Shown: piece after piece, positions 38,655 through 47,755 of the stretch
How positions within the stretch are numbered: the stretch's first letter is position 1
How the letters are laid out: each line of letters opens with the position of its first letter
Assembly: GCF_039839375.1 (NCBI RefSeq)
Contig: NZ_JBDOQU010000015.1
Span: 57,235-121,234 of the forward strand
Length of the DNA: 64,000 bases
From: JBDOQU01 sp039839375
GTDB taxonomy: Bacteria; Pseudomonadota; Alphaproteobacteria; DSM-16000; Inquilinaceae
Reading direction: 5' to 3'
Made by a program: the position numbers and the translations under genes
Notes under the pieces: model-generated
Seen by the model: only the letters and a program-made list of their open reading frames with translations
What the model was told of the DNA's origin: nothing
The model's database searches: none

Positions 38655-39515
38655 TCACCCCACGCCAACGAGCCAGTCGATAAAAGCGCGGGCGTCAGGG
38701 CGGGCGACGGTCTGGGGTGGCGCCATGACGAGGCAGGTGCGGCCATTGTCGAGGAAGCCGAAGGGCGCGACGAGGCGGCCGGCGGCGATGTCGTCCTCGA
38801 CCAGCGCCGAAGGGCCGATCGCGACGCCCAGCCCGCTGGCGGCGGCCTGAAGCATGAAATAGAAATGCTCGAACCGCTCATCCTCCCGGACCTTCACACC
38901 GTCGATTTCGGCGGCCGATAGCCAGTCCTCCCACGCCGAAAGCCGCGTCTCGGTATGCAGGAACCGGCAGCGCGCCAAGTCGCGCGGGTGCCGCAGCCCC
39001 ACCTCCTCGACCAGTCGCGGATGGCAGACGGGGCCGAAGCTTTCCTTGAGGAACGGAACCGCGACCGCCCCGTCGGGTAGCGGCGTCAGGGAGTTCCGGA
39101 TCGCCAGATCGACGCCGTCGCGGACGAAGTCGACAGGGCCATGGGCCGCCGACAGCCTTATGTCGACCTCCGGATGCAGGCGCTTGAAGGTCGCCATCCG
39201 GGGGATCAGCCACCGCATCATCAGTGTCGCCGGGCAGGACAGCACGAGCCGTGATGGCGCCAGCGTCCCCACCGCGCCGGCGATCAGGCCGAACGCCGCG
39301 GTGAGCGAGGGCAGCAGAGCCCGGCCCGGCTCCGTCAGCACGATCCCGCGATGCCGCCGCAGGAACAGGGTCACGCCCAGATGATCCTCCAGCGCCTTCA
39401 CCTGCCGGCTGACCGCGCCATGGGTCACGCCAAGTTCGTCGGCCGCGCGGGTGAGGCTGGCGTGGCGGGCGGCGGCCTCGAAGGCGCGAAGGGCGTTCAG
39501 CGGCGGCAGGCGCAT
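38655..39515 (-). CDS. LysR family transcriptional regulator, GcvA-like
   Basis: A 286-aa regulator. The N-terminal winged helix (LPPLNALRAFEAAARHASLTRAADELGVTH in outline, residues 3-60) is of the GcvA/AmpR kind, followed by a substrate-binding domain in two lobes. It is divergent from an EamA-type transporter gene, with 86 bases between starts, and is likely to control it. The inducer cannot be deduced. Confidence 0.9.
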   Translation of the reverse strand: MRLPPLNALRAFEAAARHASLTRAADELGVTHGAVSRQVKALEDHLGVTLFLRRHRGIVLTEPGRALLPSLTAAFGLIAGAVGTLAPSRLVLSCPATLMMRWLIPRMATFKRLHPEVDIRLSAAHGPVDFVRDGVDLAIRNSLTPLPDGAVAVPFLKESFGPVCHPRLVEEVGLRHPRDLARCRFLHTETRLSAWEDWLSAAEIDGVKVREDERFEHFYFMLQAAASGLGVAIGPSALVEDDIAAGRLVAPFGFLDNGRTCLVMAPPQTVARPDARAFIDWLVGVG

Positions 39516-39601
39516 CGGATGGTCTCGTGAGGTTTCCTCACATCATGACGCCCGAAAACTCGTTTGTCAGCCCGCCCCGCCGGACGCTACCCCTTCAGGC
39601 C

Positions 39602-40444
39602 ATGAGCGCAACGATCTTCGCCGCCGTCCTGCTGGCGGCCTTCCTTCACGCCACCTGGAACGCGATGGTCAAGGTGTCGGCCGACCGGCTGTCGGCCATG
39701 GGGCTGCTGACCCTGACCTCCGGCCTCGCCTCGTTCGCGGCGCTGCCCTTCGTGCCAACCCCCACGGCGGAGGCCTGGCCGTTCCTGGCCGCCTCGGTCT
39801 TCATCCACATCCTCTACCGGCTGTGCCTGGTCCGGGCCTACCAGCATGGCGATCTGGGCCATGTCTATCCGATCGCACGCGGCACGGGGCCGCTGATCGT
39901 GGTGCTGCTGTCCGCGATGGTGGTCGGCGAGGTGCTGCCTCCGGCGACGCTGGCGGGCGTGCTGATCATCGCGCTGGGCGTTATGGCGCTGGCGCTGCGC
40001 GGCGGACCGAAGCTGCTGGAGGAGCCGAGGCCGCTGCTCTACGCATTGGCCACCGGCGGCTGCATCGCCGCCTATACGCTGACCGACGGGCTGGGCGGCC
40101 GGGCGAATGACGGGCATGGAGCCGCCTATGTGCTGTGGCTTCTGGCGCTGGACATGCCGATCTTCGTCGCCGCCGTCGCGGTCCGGCGCGGCCGGTCCTT
40201 CTGGACCGTGGTCCGGCGGGAATGGGCGCGCGGCGCGGCCGGCGGGATCATGTCCGTGGCCGCCTACGCACTGGCCGTCTGGGCGATGACCCAGGCGCCC
40301 CTTGCCGCCGTCGCGGCCCTGCGGGAAACCAGCGTCATCTTCGCCGCCGCGATCGGCACGCTGTTCCTGAAGGAAAGCTTCGGCCGCTGGCGCATCTTGG
40401 CCGCGATGATGGTCGCCGGCGGCGTTGTGGCGCTAAGGATGTAG
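39602..40444 (+). CDS. EamA/DMT family transporter
   Basis: A 280-aa protein with about nine or ten membrane segments in two EamA halves. The first half has LHATWNAMVKVSADRL and RAYQHGDLGHVYPIARG, the second ALRETSVIFAAAIGTLFLKE. The group resembles exporters of amino acids or other small metabolites. I chose the ATG at 39602, since the additional N-terminal residues from an upstream start look like untranslated leader. It is divergent from the LysR gene. Confidence 0.85.
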   Translation: MSATIFAAVLLAAFLHATWNAMVKVSADRLSAMGLLTLTSGLASFAALPFVPTPTAEAWPFLAASVFIHILYRLCLVRAYQHGDLGHVYPIARGTGPLIVVLLSAMVVGEVLPPATLAGVLIIALGVMALALRGGPKLLEEPRPLLYALATGGCIAAYTLTDGLGGRANDGHGAAYVLWLLALDMPIFVAAVAVRRGRSFWTVVRREWARGAAGGIMSVAAYALAVWAMTQAPLAAVAALRETSVIFAAAIGTLFLKESFGRWRILAAMMVAGGVVALRM

Positions 40445-40451
40445 ACCGCTT

Positions 40452-40550
40452 GCCCCTCACCCTCCCGCTTCGCGGGTCCCTCCCTCTCCCCGGAGGGGCG
40501 AGGGTGAAAAGGTAGCCCTCGCCCCTCCGGGGAGAGGGTTGGGTGAGGGG
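40452..40550. repeat. Palindromic repeat, family 2, doubling as a terminator
   Basis: CCCCTCACCCTCCC and CCCTCTCCCCGGAGGGG at the left pair with CCCTCGCCCCTCCGGGGAGAGGG and GGGTGAGGGG at the right. The outer arm is followed by CTTTTTC, so read rightward the unit has the form of an intrinsic terminator for the EamA gene. Confidence 0.68.
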
Positions 40551-40555
40551 CTTTT

Positions 40556-41374
40556 TCAGGTACCTCGAAATGCCGGCTTCCGTTTCTCCACGAAGGCGGT
40601 GACGCCTTCGGCGAAATCCTCCGTGGCGGCGGAGGCGGCGAAGGCGGAGGCTTCGTCGGTGAGCTGGTCGGCCAACGTACGGTCCGCCGAGGCGTTCAGC
40701 AGCGCCTTGGTGCGGGCGTAGGCGAGCGTCGGGCCGGCGGCCAGTCGCGCCGCCAGCGCGGCGGCCGTCCCGTCCAGGTCGGCCGCGGGGACGACGCGGT
40801 TGACCAGGCCCAGCCGCTCCGCCGTCGCGGCGTCGAAACGGTCGCCCAGCAGCGCGATCTCCATCGCCTTGCGAAGGCCGACAACACGGGGCAGGTGCCA
40901 GGTCGCGCCGCCATCGGGGCTGACGCCGATATGGCAGTAGGCAAGCGTCAGCACGGTATCGTTGGCCGCGACGGCCAGGTCGCAGGCGAGCATCAGGCTG
41001 ACGCCGAACCCCGCTACCGCGCCCCTGACGGCAGCCACCACGGGTTTGGGCATCCGGCGCAGGATCTCCACACTGTCATGGACCTCCCCGATCGTCCGGG
41101 CGAAAGCCGCCTGGTCTGCGGCCTTCCCTTCGGCGACCATGCCGGCGAAGGTCCTGATGTCGCCGCCGGCCATGAAATGATCGCCGGCCCCGGTGACGAT
41201 CACGCAGCGGATGGCCGGATCGGCCTCCGCCCGGCCCAGCGCGTCGCGCAGGCCCAGCGCCATGTCGCGGTCGAGCGCGTTCAGCGCATGGGGGCGGTTG
41301 AGGGTGATCGTGGCGACCGCGCCGGCGACGGAGAACAGAACGGCTTCTTCGGGCATCGGCAGTCCCTCACTCAT
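40556..41374 (-). CDS. Enoyl-CoA hydratase/isomerase family protein
   Basis: A 272-aa crotonase-fold enzyme. The oxyanion-hole segments are DHFMAGGDIRTF (about residue 70) and AAVRGAVAGFGVSLMLACD (about 115). The expected position of the second catalytic glutamate reads SPDGGATWHLPR, where an aspartate stands, so it may be an isomerase or another crotonase rather than a true hydratase. It acts on acyl-CoA thioesters. The ATG at 41374 overlaps the end of the SDR gene; the ATG at 41356, with GAGGGA before it, is an equally good start. Confidence 0.87.
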   Translation of the reverse strand: MSEGLPMPEEAVLFSVAGAVATITLNRPHALNALDRDMALGLRDALGRAEADPAIRCVIVTGAGDHFMAGGDIRTFAGMVAEGKAADQAAFARTIGEVHDSVEILRRMPKPVVAAVRGAVAGFGVSLMLACDLAVAANDTVLTLAYCHIGVSPDGGATWHLPRVVGLRKAMEIALLGDRFDAATAERLGLVNRVVPAADLDGTAAALAARLAAGPTLAYARTKALLNASADRTLADQLTDEASAFAASAATEDFAEGVTAFVEKRKPAFRGT

Positions 41375-42227
41375 AGCCCGGCAGCGCCGGTTCGTCGTCC
41401 AGGAAGAAGTCCGGCAACAGGGGCGCGCCGGGCGTCAGGGCGTAACGGTCGAAATCCGTCACCCTCGCCTCGCGCAACAGGTCCTCATCGATGAAGAAGT
41501 TACCGGTGGTCGTCCGCGCGTCGCTGGTGAGGATGCGGTGGGCGGCGTCGGCCACGATCTCCGGCGAGCGGCCGTTCTCCGCCTTCACGCCGGGAATCAT
41601 GGAAAGCGCCGCCGTGGCGATGATGGTGCGCGGCCACAGCGCGTTGACGGCGACACCGCGATCGGCGAACTCCGCCGCCATGCCGAGCACGCAGAGGCTC
41701 ATGCCGTATTTCGCGATAGTGTAGGCGACATGGTTCCTGAACCAGCGCGGCGCCAGCGAGAGGGGCGGCGACAGCATCAGGATATGCGGGTTCTCCGCCT
41801 TCAGCAGATGGGGCAGGCAGGCCTGGCTGACGGCGAAGGTCCCGCGCGTATTGACCTGGTGCATCAGGTCGAACCGTTTCATCGGCGTCTCCAGCGTCCC
41901 GGTCAGGCTGATCGCGCTGGCGTTGTTGACGCAGATGTCGATGCCGCCGAAGGTTTCTACCGTCTTTGAGACGCCGTCGGCGATCTGGGCCTCGTCCCTG
42001 ATGTCGACGACCAGGGGCAGCGCGCGGCCGCCTGCCTTCTCGATCTCCTCCGCCGCGCTGTGGACGGTGCCGGGAAGCCTCGGGTGCGGGTCGGCCGTCT
42101 TCGCGGCCACGGCGACATTGGCGCCGTCGCGCGCGGCGCGCAGGGCGATGGCGAGGCCGATGCCGCGGCTGGCCCCGCTGATGAACAGGGTCTTGCCCCG
42201 AAGGCTGGGGTTTTTCGAAGAGTTCAT
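41367..42227 (-). CDS. SDR family oxidoreductase, HSDL2-like
   Basis: A 286-aa short-chain dehydrogenase. NAD(P) binding is shown by FISGASRGIGLAIA. The catalytic tetrad region is VNNASAIS and Tyr-x-x-x-Lys in YTIAKYG. The segments VAAKTADPHPRLPGT, LSPPLSLAP and VNALWPRT are typical of the group around hydroxysteroid dehydrogenase-like protein 2, which is linked to fatty-acid or sterol metabolism. The ATG at 42227 has GGAGGA upstream. It is co-transcribed with the overlapping enoyl-CoA hydratase gene, so both probably act in one acyl-CoA pathway. Confidence 0.88.
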   Translation of the reverse strand: MNSSKNPSLRGKTLFISGASRGIGLAIALRAARDGANVAVAAKTADPHPRLPGTVHSAAEEIEKAGGRALPLVVDIRDEAQIADGVSKTVETFGGIDICVNNASAISLTGTLETPMKRFDLMHQVNTRGTFAVSQACLPHLLKAENPHILMLSPPLSLAPRWFRNHVAYTIAKYGMSLCVLGMAAEFADRGVAVNALWPRTIIATAALSMIPGVKAENGRSPEIVADAAHRILTSDARTTTGNFFIDEDLLREARVTDFDRYALTPGAPLLPDFFLDDEPALPGYE

Positions 42228-42417
42228 GGGAACGTTATCCTCCACAAAGCATTGCCTTCCGGATAACCCGCCGATGCGATCGACGCCAGCATTCCCCCTT
42301 GGGAGAGGCGGTGGCGCGCCCGACCTGATCGCTTGGCGATATCGTGGCGTCATGGCAGGTTGTGGGATTCTCGCTGGAATGTCAGGCCCGCCCGTGAATG
42401 CATCAGGAACTTCCGGG

Positions 42418-44226
42418 ATGAACGTCGCCGTGCAAGTAGAATGGCAGCCCCAAATTCCCTGGGCCATCGTATTCAGAGACGCCGGCATCGGCGTTCTGCT
42501 GATCGGCATGGATGGCCAGGTCCTGAACGCCAATCCGGCGATCGCCGATTTCCTGGGCTACGACCAGGATGAAATAGTGAGCCGGCGGTTGGCCGACCTG
42601 ACCCATCCGGGCGACCGGGCGGAGGATGCCCGGCAGATGGGCCGGCTGTCGGCGGGAAAGATCGACACCTACCGGCGGGAGAAGCGCTACCTCCGGAAAG
42701 ACGGGCGGGCCCGCTGGGGCCGCGTCACCGTTTCGCTGGGCCGCGATCCCGATGGCGGTTCCTTCTTCATCGGCATGATCGAGGATATCGACCGCCGCCG
42801 CCGCGCGGAGCACCGGCTGCGCACCATGCTGGACAGCCTGCCTGCCATGGCGGCGGAGATCGATTCCGACGGGCGCTATGTCGACGTCAACCGGGCCTAT
42901 GAGGAAACGTTCGGGATCGACCGCGACAAGATCCTCGGCCGGCATATCCGGGAGGTGGTGGGCGTCGAAGGTTACAAACACATCGAAACCCATATCCTGG
43001 CGGCGCTGGCCGGCAAGCCGGTGACCTACGAGGCGGCGCTGGATCTTGGACTGAAGGGCAACCGGGTGATGCGCGTCACCTACGTTCCCCACCGCACCGA
43101 GGCGGGCGATCCGGAAGGATTCTACGTCTTCAGCATGGATGTGACCGACCGGGTGCGGGCCGAACAGGCGCAGGAGCGGGCCGCGGCGCGGGCGGAAGAG
43201 CATGCGAGAACGCTGGACGCGGTGGTCGCCGCGGTCGCGGCGGATATCAGCATGCTGGACCGCGACGGCCGCTACCTGTTCGCCAGCGAACGGTCGGCCG
43301 AGGCGGCGGGCCGCGGGAACGCGACCGAGCTGGTCGGAGAACGGTTCGACGCGGTCGGGCTGCCCGCGCCGATCGTCGATACGATCGAGAAGACCCTGTC
43401 GGAGGCGATCCGCGTCGCCGCGCCCGTCAGCGCGGATTGCGCCGTGGCGACGGCCGATGGATCGCGCCACTACGAATACACCATGGTGCCGGTGCGCAAT
43501 ACCCACGGCGCGGTCGGCGCGGCGGTGGTCACGGCGCGCGACCGGACGCGGCGGAAGCAGGCGGAGAACCAGATCAAGGCTTCGCTCGCGGAGAAGGAGA
43601 CGCTGCTGAAGGAGGTCCATCACCGCGTGAAGAACAACATGCAGGTGATCATCGGCCTCCTGAACCTGCAATCCCGGTCGATCGTCTATCCCGAAGTCCG
43701 CCGCAGCTATGAGGAGTTGAGCAACAGGGTCCGGTCGCTGGGGCTGGTCCACCAGATGCTGTGCGAGGGCGACTCGCTGGCGCGGATAGACATGGCCGAC
43801 TATATCCGCCGCCTGTCCAGCCACCTGATCAGGCTCTACGCCACCGGCGATGCTCCGTCGGTGAGCTTCAACCTGTCTTCGGTGGGGCTGGATATGGACC
43901 GGGCGGTGCCGCTGGGGCTGGTCTTCAACGAAATACTGACCAACGCCCTCACCCACGCCTTCCCGCCGGACGCCGGGATAAAGGACGGCCGACTGGCGAT
44001 CTCCCTCGACCGGTCCGGCGGCCGCGCGCTGCTGAAGGTGGCCGACAACGGCGTCGGCGTGTCGCCGGACATCGACCCGGCGACCTCTGCCTCGCTGGGG
44101 CTGAAGCTGACGCAACTGCTGGCGGGGCAGGTGGATGGCGAAGTCGCTTTCGCCCCCGGTGAGGAGAAAGCCTCGCGACCCGGCTGCACCGTCATCATCT
44201 CCTGGCCCGATACCGGCAGCCGATAG
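42418..44226 (+). CDS. PAS-domain sensor histidine kinase, HisKA_2 type
   Basis: A 602-aa cytoplasmic kinase. Three PAS-like sensor domains follow each other (about residues 15-135, 140-265 and 270-385). Then a HisKA_2 dimerisation domain holds the phospho-acceptor His in EVHHRVKNNMQVIIGLLNLQ (about 400). The ATPase domain has an N box NEILTNALTHAFP and a G box VADNGVGV. Kinases of this class often feed PhyR-type regulators of the general stress response; no such regulator is nearby, so this one is an orphan. The ATG at 42418 is chosen because AGGAA lies eight bases before it; in-frame starts at 42379 and 42352 are possible. Confidence 0.88.
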   Translation: MNVAVQVEWQPQIPWAIVFRDAGIGVLLIGMDGQVLNANPAIADFLGYDQDEIVSRRLADLTHPGDRAEDARQMGRLSAGKIDTYRREKRYLRKDGRARWGRVTVSLGRDPDGGSFFIGMIEDIDRRRRAEHRLRTMLDSLPAMAAEIDSDGRYVDVNRAYEETFGIDRDKILGRHIREVVGVEGYKHIETHILAALAGKPVTYEAALDLGLKGNRVMRVTYVPHRTEAGDPEGFYVFSMDVTDRVRAEQAQERAAARAEEHARTLDAVVAAVAADISMLDRDGRYLFASERSAEAAGRGNATELVGERFDAVGLPAPIVDTIEKTLSEAIRVAAPVSADCAVATADGSRHYEYTMVPVRNTHGAVGAAVVTARDRTRRKQAENQIKASLAEKETLLKEVHHRVKNNMQVIIGLLNLQSRSIVYPEVRRSYEELSNRVRSLGLVHQMLCEGDSLARIDMADYIRRLSSHLIRLYATGDAPSVSFNLSSVGLDMDRAVPLGLVFNEILTNALTHAFPPDAGIKDGRLAISLDRSGGRALLKVADNGVGVSPDIDPATSASLGLKLTQLLAGQVDGEVAFAPGEEKASRPGCTVIISWPDTGSR

Positions 44227-44300
44227 CAGAGGACACGGGCCATCATTTATGGTTAACATGGAGCGGGGAGAGGTTCGCCAGTATTCCATTGGAGCCGGCG

Positions 44301-45230
44301 ATGAAATCCAGGCTGAAATTCATTTATAATGAAATTCTGATCCCCTATTCTCCGGACAGTATTTCCTATCAGCTCAGATACTTCAAACACCATAAACGGA
44401 TCTGCGACTACAGATTCCCGAAGAAATTCTCGGAGAAGATATTTCACAGGATGAGATATCCTTCCCCCGTCCTGGCGAGGCTGTCGGACAAGCTTCTCGC
44501 CAGGGACTATATCGGGAGCATTATCGGCACCGATCATCTTGTGCCGCTGATCGGGATCTATTCACACTTAACCGCCGACGATCTGGAGAAGATGGAAGGC
44601 GGCTTCGTGATCAAGGCCAATCACGGCTCCGGCCATGTCAGGGTCGTGAAGGACGGGCGCGCGGAGGACCTGGCGGCCATCGCCCGAGAAGCCAACGCCT
44701 GGCTGGATGAGGATTTCTCCGCCCGGCACGGCGAGAGGCACTACAAGGCCATTGTCCCGATGCTCATCGTGGAGGAGGCGCTCCTGGAGGATGGCGCGTC
44801 TCCCGCCGACTACAAATGCCACATCTTCAATCCCGGCCCGTCCGAACCGCCCTTCGTCTATGTCCAGGTGATCCGTGGCCGCTTCGGCCGGCAGCGGGAG
44901 GACATCTATCTGGAATCCTGGACGCCCGCCCCCTTCAGGAACGTCGATCATGACCAGAACGAAGGATACGGCGTCGACGGCAAGCCCGCCCTGTTCGACG
45001 AGATGATCGGGCTGGCCAAGCGGCTCGCCGGCCCCTTCGGCTATTGCCGCGTGGATTGCTACCTCCATGCGGACAGGATCTTCATCGGAGAACTGACCTT
45101 CACACCGGCGGCCGGCATGACCAGGTTCGACCCGCCCGAATGGGACCTGCTGCTGGGCCGGAAGTTCGGCTGGCCGGAAGCCGCCTGGACGGGCGATCCG
45201 GCCGTCGCCGGCGCACCAGCGGCGTCGTGA
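44301..45230 (+). CDS. TupA-like ATP-grasp family protein
   Basis: A 309-aa protein of the ATP-grasp superfamily resembling the TupA-like group. Visible: GGFVIKANHGSGHVRVVKDG (nucleotide-binding loop, near 105), a second strand set VPMLIVEEALLED (about 155), DYKCHIFN (about 172), and C-terminal acidic metal ligands in RVDCYLHADRIFIGELTFTP. The family is found in polysaccharide and teichuronopeptide clusters, where it ligates amino acids. The first 90 codons are lower in GC than the rest. An asparagine synthase lies on the other side of the tRNA, but no glycosyltransferase is nearby. Confidence 0.75.
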   Translation: MKSRLKFIYNEILIPYSPDSISYQLRYFKHHKRICDYRFPKKFSEKIFHRMRYPSPVLARLSDKLLARDYIGSIIGTDHLVPLIGIYSHLTADDLEKMEGGFVIKANHGSGHVRVVKDGRAEDLAAIAREANAWLDEDFSARHGERHYKAIVPMLIVEEALLEDGASPADYKCHIFNPGPSEPPFVYVQVIRGRFGRQREDIYLESWTPAPFRNVDHDQNEGYGVDGKPALFDEMIGLAKRLAGPFGYCRVDCYLHADRIFIGELTFTPAAGMTRFDPPEWDLLLGRKFGWPEAAWTGDPAVAGAPAAS

Positions 45231-45300
45231 GAGAAGCCCGGATGGCATGGTCAAACCGGGACTGCACGAGACCGCTCCCATATGCTATAGAGCCGGCGTC

Positions 45301-45377
45301 GCGCCCGTAGCTCAGCAGGATAGAGCACAGGATTCCTAATCCTGGGGTCGTGGGTTCGAATCCCGCCGGGCGTACCA
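45301..45377 (+). tRNA. tRNA-Arg (anticodon CCT)
   Basis: A complete cloverleaf. Acceptor GCGCCCG pairs with CGGGCGT (G-T at the first position); the D arm contains AGCTCAGCAGGATAGAGC. The anticodon stem CAGGA/TCCTG encloses TTCCTAA, with CCT at 45335-45337. The T arm is GTGGGTTCGAATCCCGC, the discriminator is A, and the CCA end is encoded at 45375-45377. It decodes AGG. It sits between the ATP-grasp and asparagine synthase genes. Confidence 0.97.
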
Positions 45378-45385
45378 GTCTCCCC

Positions 45386-47134
45386 CTAAGGCCGCGCAGC
45401 CAGCACGCCCATGATGTCGCCGTCGTGCGGAGCGCCCAGTATGTGGATGTGGTGCCACAGCGCGTAGTAGGTGAGCCGCCAGCAGGCAAGCAACGCGGTC
45501 TTCCCGCCGCCCTTGAAGACCTCCCGCACCGCGTCCGGCCGGCATAGCTCCGCGACGCCGGGCTGGGCGGCCACCAGCGGCCCCAGCCGGTCGGCGCGGC
45601 CGGCGATCCAGTCGCGCACCGGCACGGTGAAGCCGCGCTTCTTCGAGAAGGGCTCGGCCTGCGGGCACACGCCCTCCAGCCAGCGCTTCAGGATGTACTT
45701 CCCGGCCTTGCCACGCAGCTTCAGCCCATCGGGCAGATGGAAGGCGAAGCGCGCCATCTCAGGATCGACGAAGGGCACCCGCCCCTCGACGCCGTGCCAC
45801 ATCAGGTTCCGGTCCAGCTTCAGCAGCAGATCGTCGGGCAGCCAGGTGGAGATATCCTCCCACTGCGCCCGCTGGAGACGCGTCTGCCGCCAGTCCGTCT
45901 TCAGCCTCTGCCGGTCGCGCGGCGATGCGACGCCGCCGCGGGTCAGCCCCAGGCGAGACAGCAGCCCGTCGCCCCGCCGGACAGGCTTTGGGAGCAGCAG
46001 GCGGGAGGCCGAACGGTAGCGGCCATAGCCGGCGAACATCTCATCCCCGCCCTCCCCGGTCAGCACGACCTTCACATCCTCTCTGGCCCGGCGGGCGAGA
46101 AGCCAGGTCGGCACGGCGGCGTAGTCGGCCACCGGATCGTCCGACGCGGCCACCATCTCCGGCAGATGGGACCAGAACATCTCCTCCGTCACCGGCACGT
46201 CGACGAACTCCGCGCCCAGCGCATCGGCGACCCGGTGGGCCTGGTCGCGCTCATCGGCGACGCTGGCGCCGGGGAAGCCGGCCGCATAGGCGCGGACCGG
46301 CCGGTCGAGCAGCCGCGCCATCGCCGCCAGGACAGCGGAGGAATCGACGCCGCCGGACAGGAAAAGCCCGAACGGGACGTCGGACCGCTGGTGAAGCTCG
46401 ACGCTACCGAACCAGGCCTTCTCCAGCGCCTCCAGCGTCGCCGGCTCATCGGCATGGGGCGGCTCGCGGTCGGCCAGCGGCCGGAGGCGGCGGCGTTCGA
46501 CGATCCGGCCGCCTTCGACGACGACCGTCTCGCCCGGCGCGATCCGTTCGACGCTCTCATAGATCGTCGTCCCGCCTTCGACCATCTGGGTGTCGATGAC
46601 CTCCAGCGCCTTGGAGGGCTGGACGCTGGGGGAGAGGAGGCCGGCGCCGATGAAGGCGCGGGGTTCCGAGGCGAAGGCGAGGCCGGCCGGGGTTTCCGCC
46701 ACATAGAGCGGCTTGATCCCGAACGGATCGCGGGCCAGCACCAGCCGGCCGGCGGCGGGATCGTAGAGGGCGAGAGCGTACATGCCGCGCAGATGGCGCG
46801 CGAAATCCAGCCCGTGCCGGCGGTAGAGGGCGAGGATCACCTCGCAATCCGAACCGGTGCGGAAGGCGTAGTCGGGGAAGTCACGCCGAAGCTCGATGTA
46901 ATTGTAGATCTCGCCATTAGCGACCAGCACCTCCCCGCCGGGGCCATGGAGGGGCTGAGCGCCGTCGTCGAGGCCGATGATCGAAAGCCTGGTATGGGCG
47001 AGGCCGACATGATCGTCGGCGAAGCGGCCATCGCCGTCGGGACCGCGATGGGCCAGCGCCCTGCCGAGCGCATCGAGCGCGGCCGCGTCGACGCCGCCCC
47101 GCGTCGAGGCCATGATTCCGGCGATTCCACACAT
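45386..47134 (-). CDS. asnB: Asparagine synthase (glutamine-hydrolysing)
   Basis: A 582-aa enzyme with an N-terminal class II glutaminase domain: Cys2 nucleophile in MCGIAGIMAS, RLSIIGLDDGAQPL, NGEIYNY and the RTGSDCEVIL segment. The synthetase domain follows, with the PP-loop LSGGVDSSAV (about 255) and LTGEGGDEMFAGYGRY. It makes asparagine, or amidates another carboxylate, from glutamine and ATP. Some asnB homologues near ATP-grasp proteins serve surface polysaccharide or peptide synthesis, so the true acceptor is uncertain. Its 3' end is nine bases from the tRNA gene. Confidence 0.88.
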   Translation of the reverse strand: MCGIAGIMASTRGGVDAAALDALGRALAHRGPDGDGRFADDHVGLAHTRLSIIGLDDGAQPLHGPGGEVLVANGEIYNYIELRRDFPDYAFRTGSDCEVILALYRRHGLDFARHLRGMYALALYDPAAGRLVLARDPFGIKPLYVAETPAGLAFASEPRAFIGAGLLSPSVQPSKALEVIDTQMVEGGTTIYESVERIAPGETVVVEGGRIVERRRLRPLADREPPHADEPATLEALEKAWFGSVELHQRSDVPFGLFLSGGVDSSAVLAAMARLLDRPVRAYAAGFPGASVADERDQAHRVADALGAEFVDVPVTEEMFWSHLPEMVAASDDPVADYAAVPTWLLARRAREDVKVVLTGEGGDEMFAGYGRYRSASRLLLPKPVRRGDGLLSRLGLTRGGVASPRDRQRLKTDWRQTRLQRAQWEDISTWLPDDLLLKLDRNLMWHGVEGRVPFVDPEMARFAFHLPDGLKLRGKAGKYILKRWLEGVCPQAEPFSKKRGFTVPVRDWIAGRADRLGPLVAAQPGVAELCRPDAVREVFKGGGKTALLACWRLTYYALWHHIHILGAPHDGDIMGVLAARP

Positions 47135-47179
47135 GCCTGTTCAATCCCTCGCCGGCATGACCGTCTTCAAATGAAAGCC

Positions 47180-47602
47180 TCAGACCAGCCGCTTGATCAT
47201 CAGGAAATCCGTTCGACCACCCATATAGTCATCCACCTGGCCGGATAAAACATAGCCGTGACGTTCGTAGAAGGGCCGGGCCTGGAAATCCATGGTTTCC
47301 AGCCGGACGCCGACGCAGCCCCGCACCCGCGCCTCCGTCTCCGCTGCCTCCAGCAGCCCGCGACCAAGGCCCCGGCCGCGATGGGAGTCGTCGATCCAGA
47401 GCAGATCGACCTGAAGCCACCGCCGCGACGTTTCGCCAACCAGACCGCCCACGACCCGGCCGCCTTCCCTGGCGAACACGCAGAGCTTCCGCCGGCCGGC
47501 CGCGCCAATGAAGGGCCTGTTATGGGCGCTCAACCCCTCGAACACCGCGCGGTGGTCCTCCTCGCGCGGGGCGTCCGTGATGTCGAGTTCGATCGAGGCC
47601 AT
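47180..47602 (-). CDS. GNAT family N-acetyltransferase
   Basis: A 140-aa acetyltransferase. The acetyl-CoA pyrophosphate loop is DDSHRGRGLGRGLLEAAE, and the C-terminal signature DFQARPFYERHGYVLSGQV is typical of the YhbS/ElaA-like GNAT group. I start at 47602 (MASIELDIT); a second ATG at 47608 is in frame. A longer frame upstream runs into the family-2 repeat and is not coding. Substrate unknown. It ends 45 bases before the asparagine synthase start and may be co-transcribed with it. Confidence 0.83.
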   Translation of the reverse strand: MASIELDITDAPREEDHRAVFEGLSAHNRPFIGAAGRRKLCVFAREGGRVVGGLVGETSRRWLQVDLLWIDDSHRGRGLGRGLLEAAETEARVRGCVGVRLETMDFQARPFYERHGYVLSGQVDDYMGGRTDFLMIKRLV

Positions 47603-47623
47603 CGCCATCCCTCTCACAAACGT

Positions 47624-47751
47624 CGCCCTCTCCCCTTGTGGGAGAGGGAGGGGCCCGACCGCGGAGCGGGCGGGAGGGTGCGGGGGTTGGCCGGCACGAA
47701 ACAACCAAAAACACCCCTCACCCAACCCTCTCCCACAGGGGAGAGGGCCAA
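47624..47751. repeat. Palindromic repeat, family 2
   Basis: Left half with CCCTCTCCCCTTGTGGGAGAGGG, a middle with a CCCGACCGCGGAGCGGGCGGG hairpin, and right half CCCCTCACCCAACCCTCTCCCACAGGGGAGAGGG. It lies between the nucleoside hydrolase and GNAT genes. Confidence 0.7.
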
Positions 47752-47755
47752 TATG

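Noticed and set aside
40556..42227. Hydratase-SDR pair considered as part of a degradation cluster
   Set aside because: Only two genes are present, with no thiolase, CoA ligase or acyl-CoA dehydrogenase in the neighbourhood, so a defined pathway cannot be claimed.
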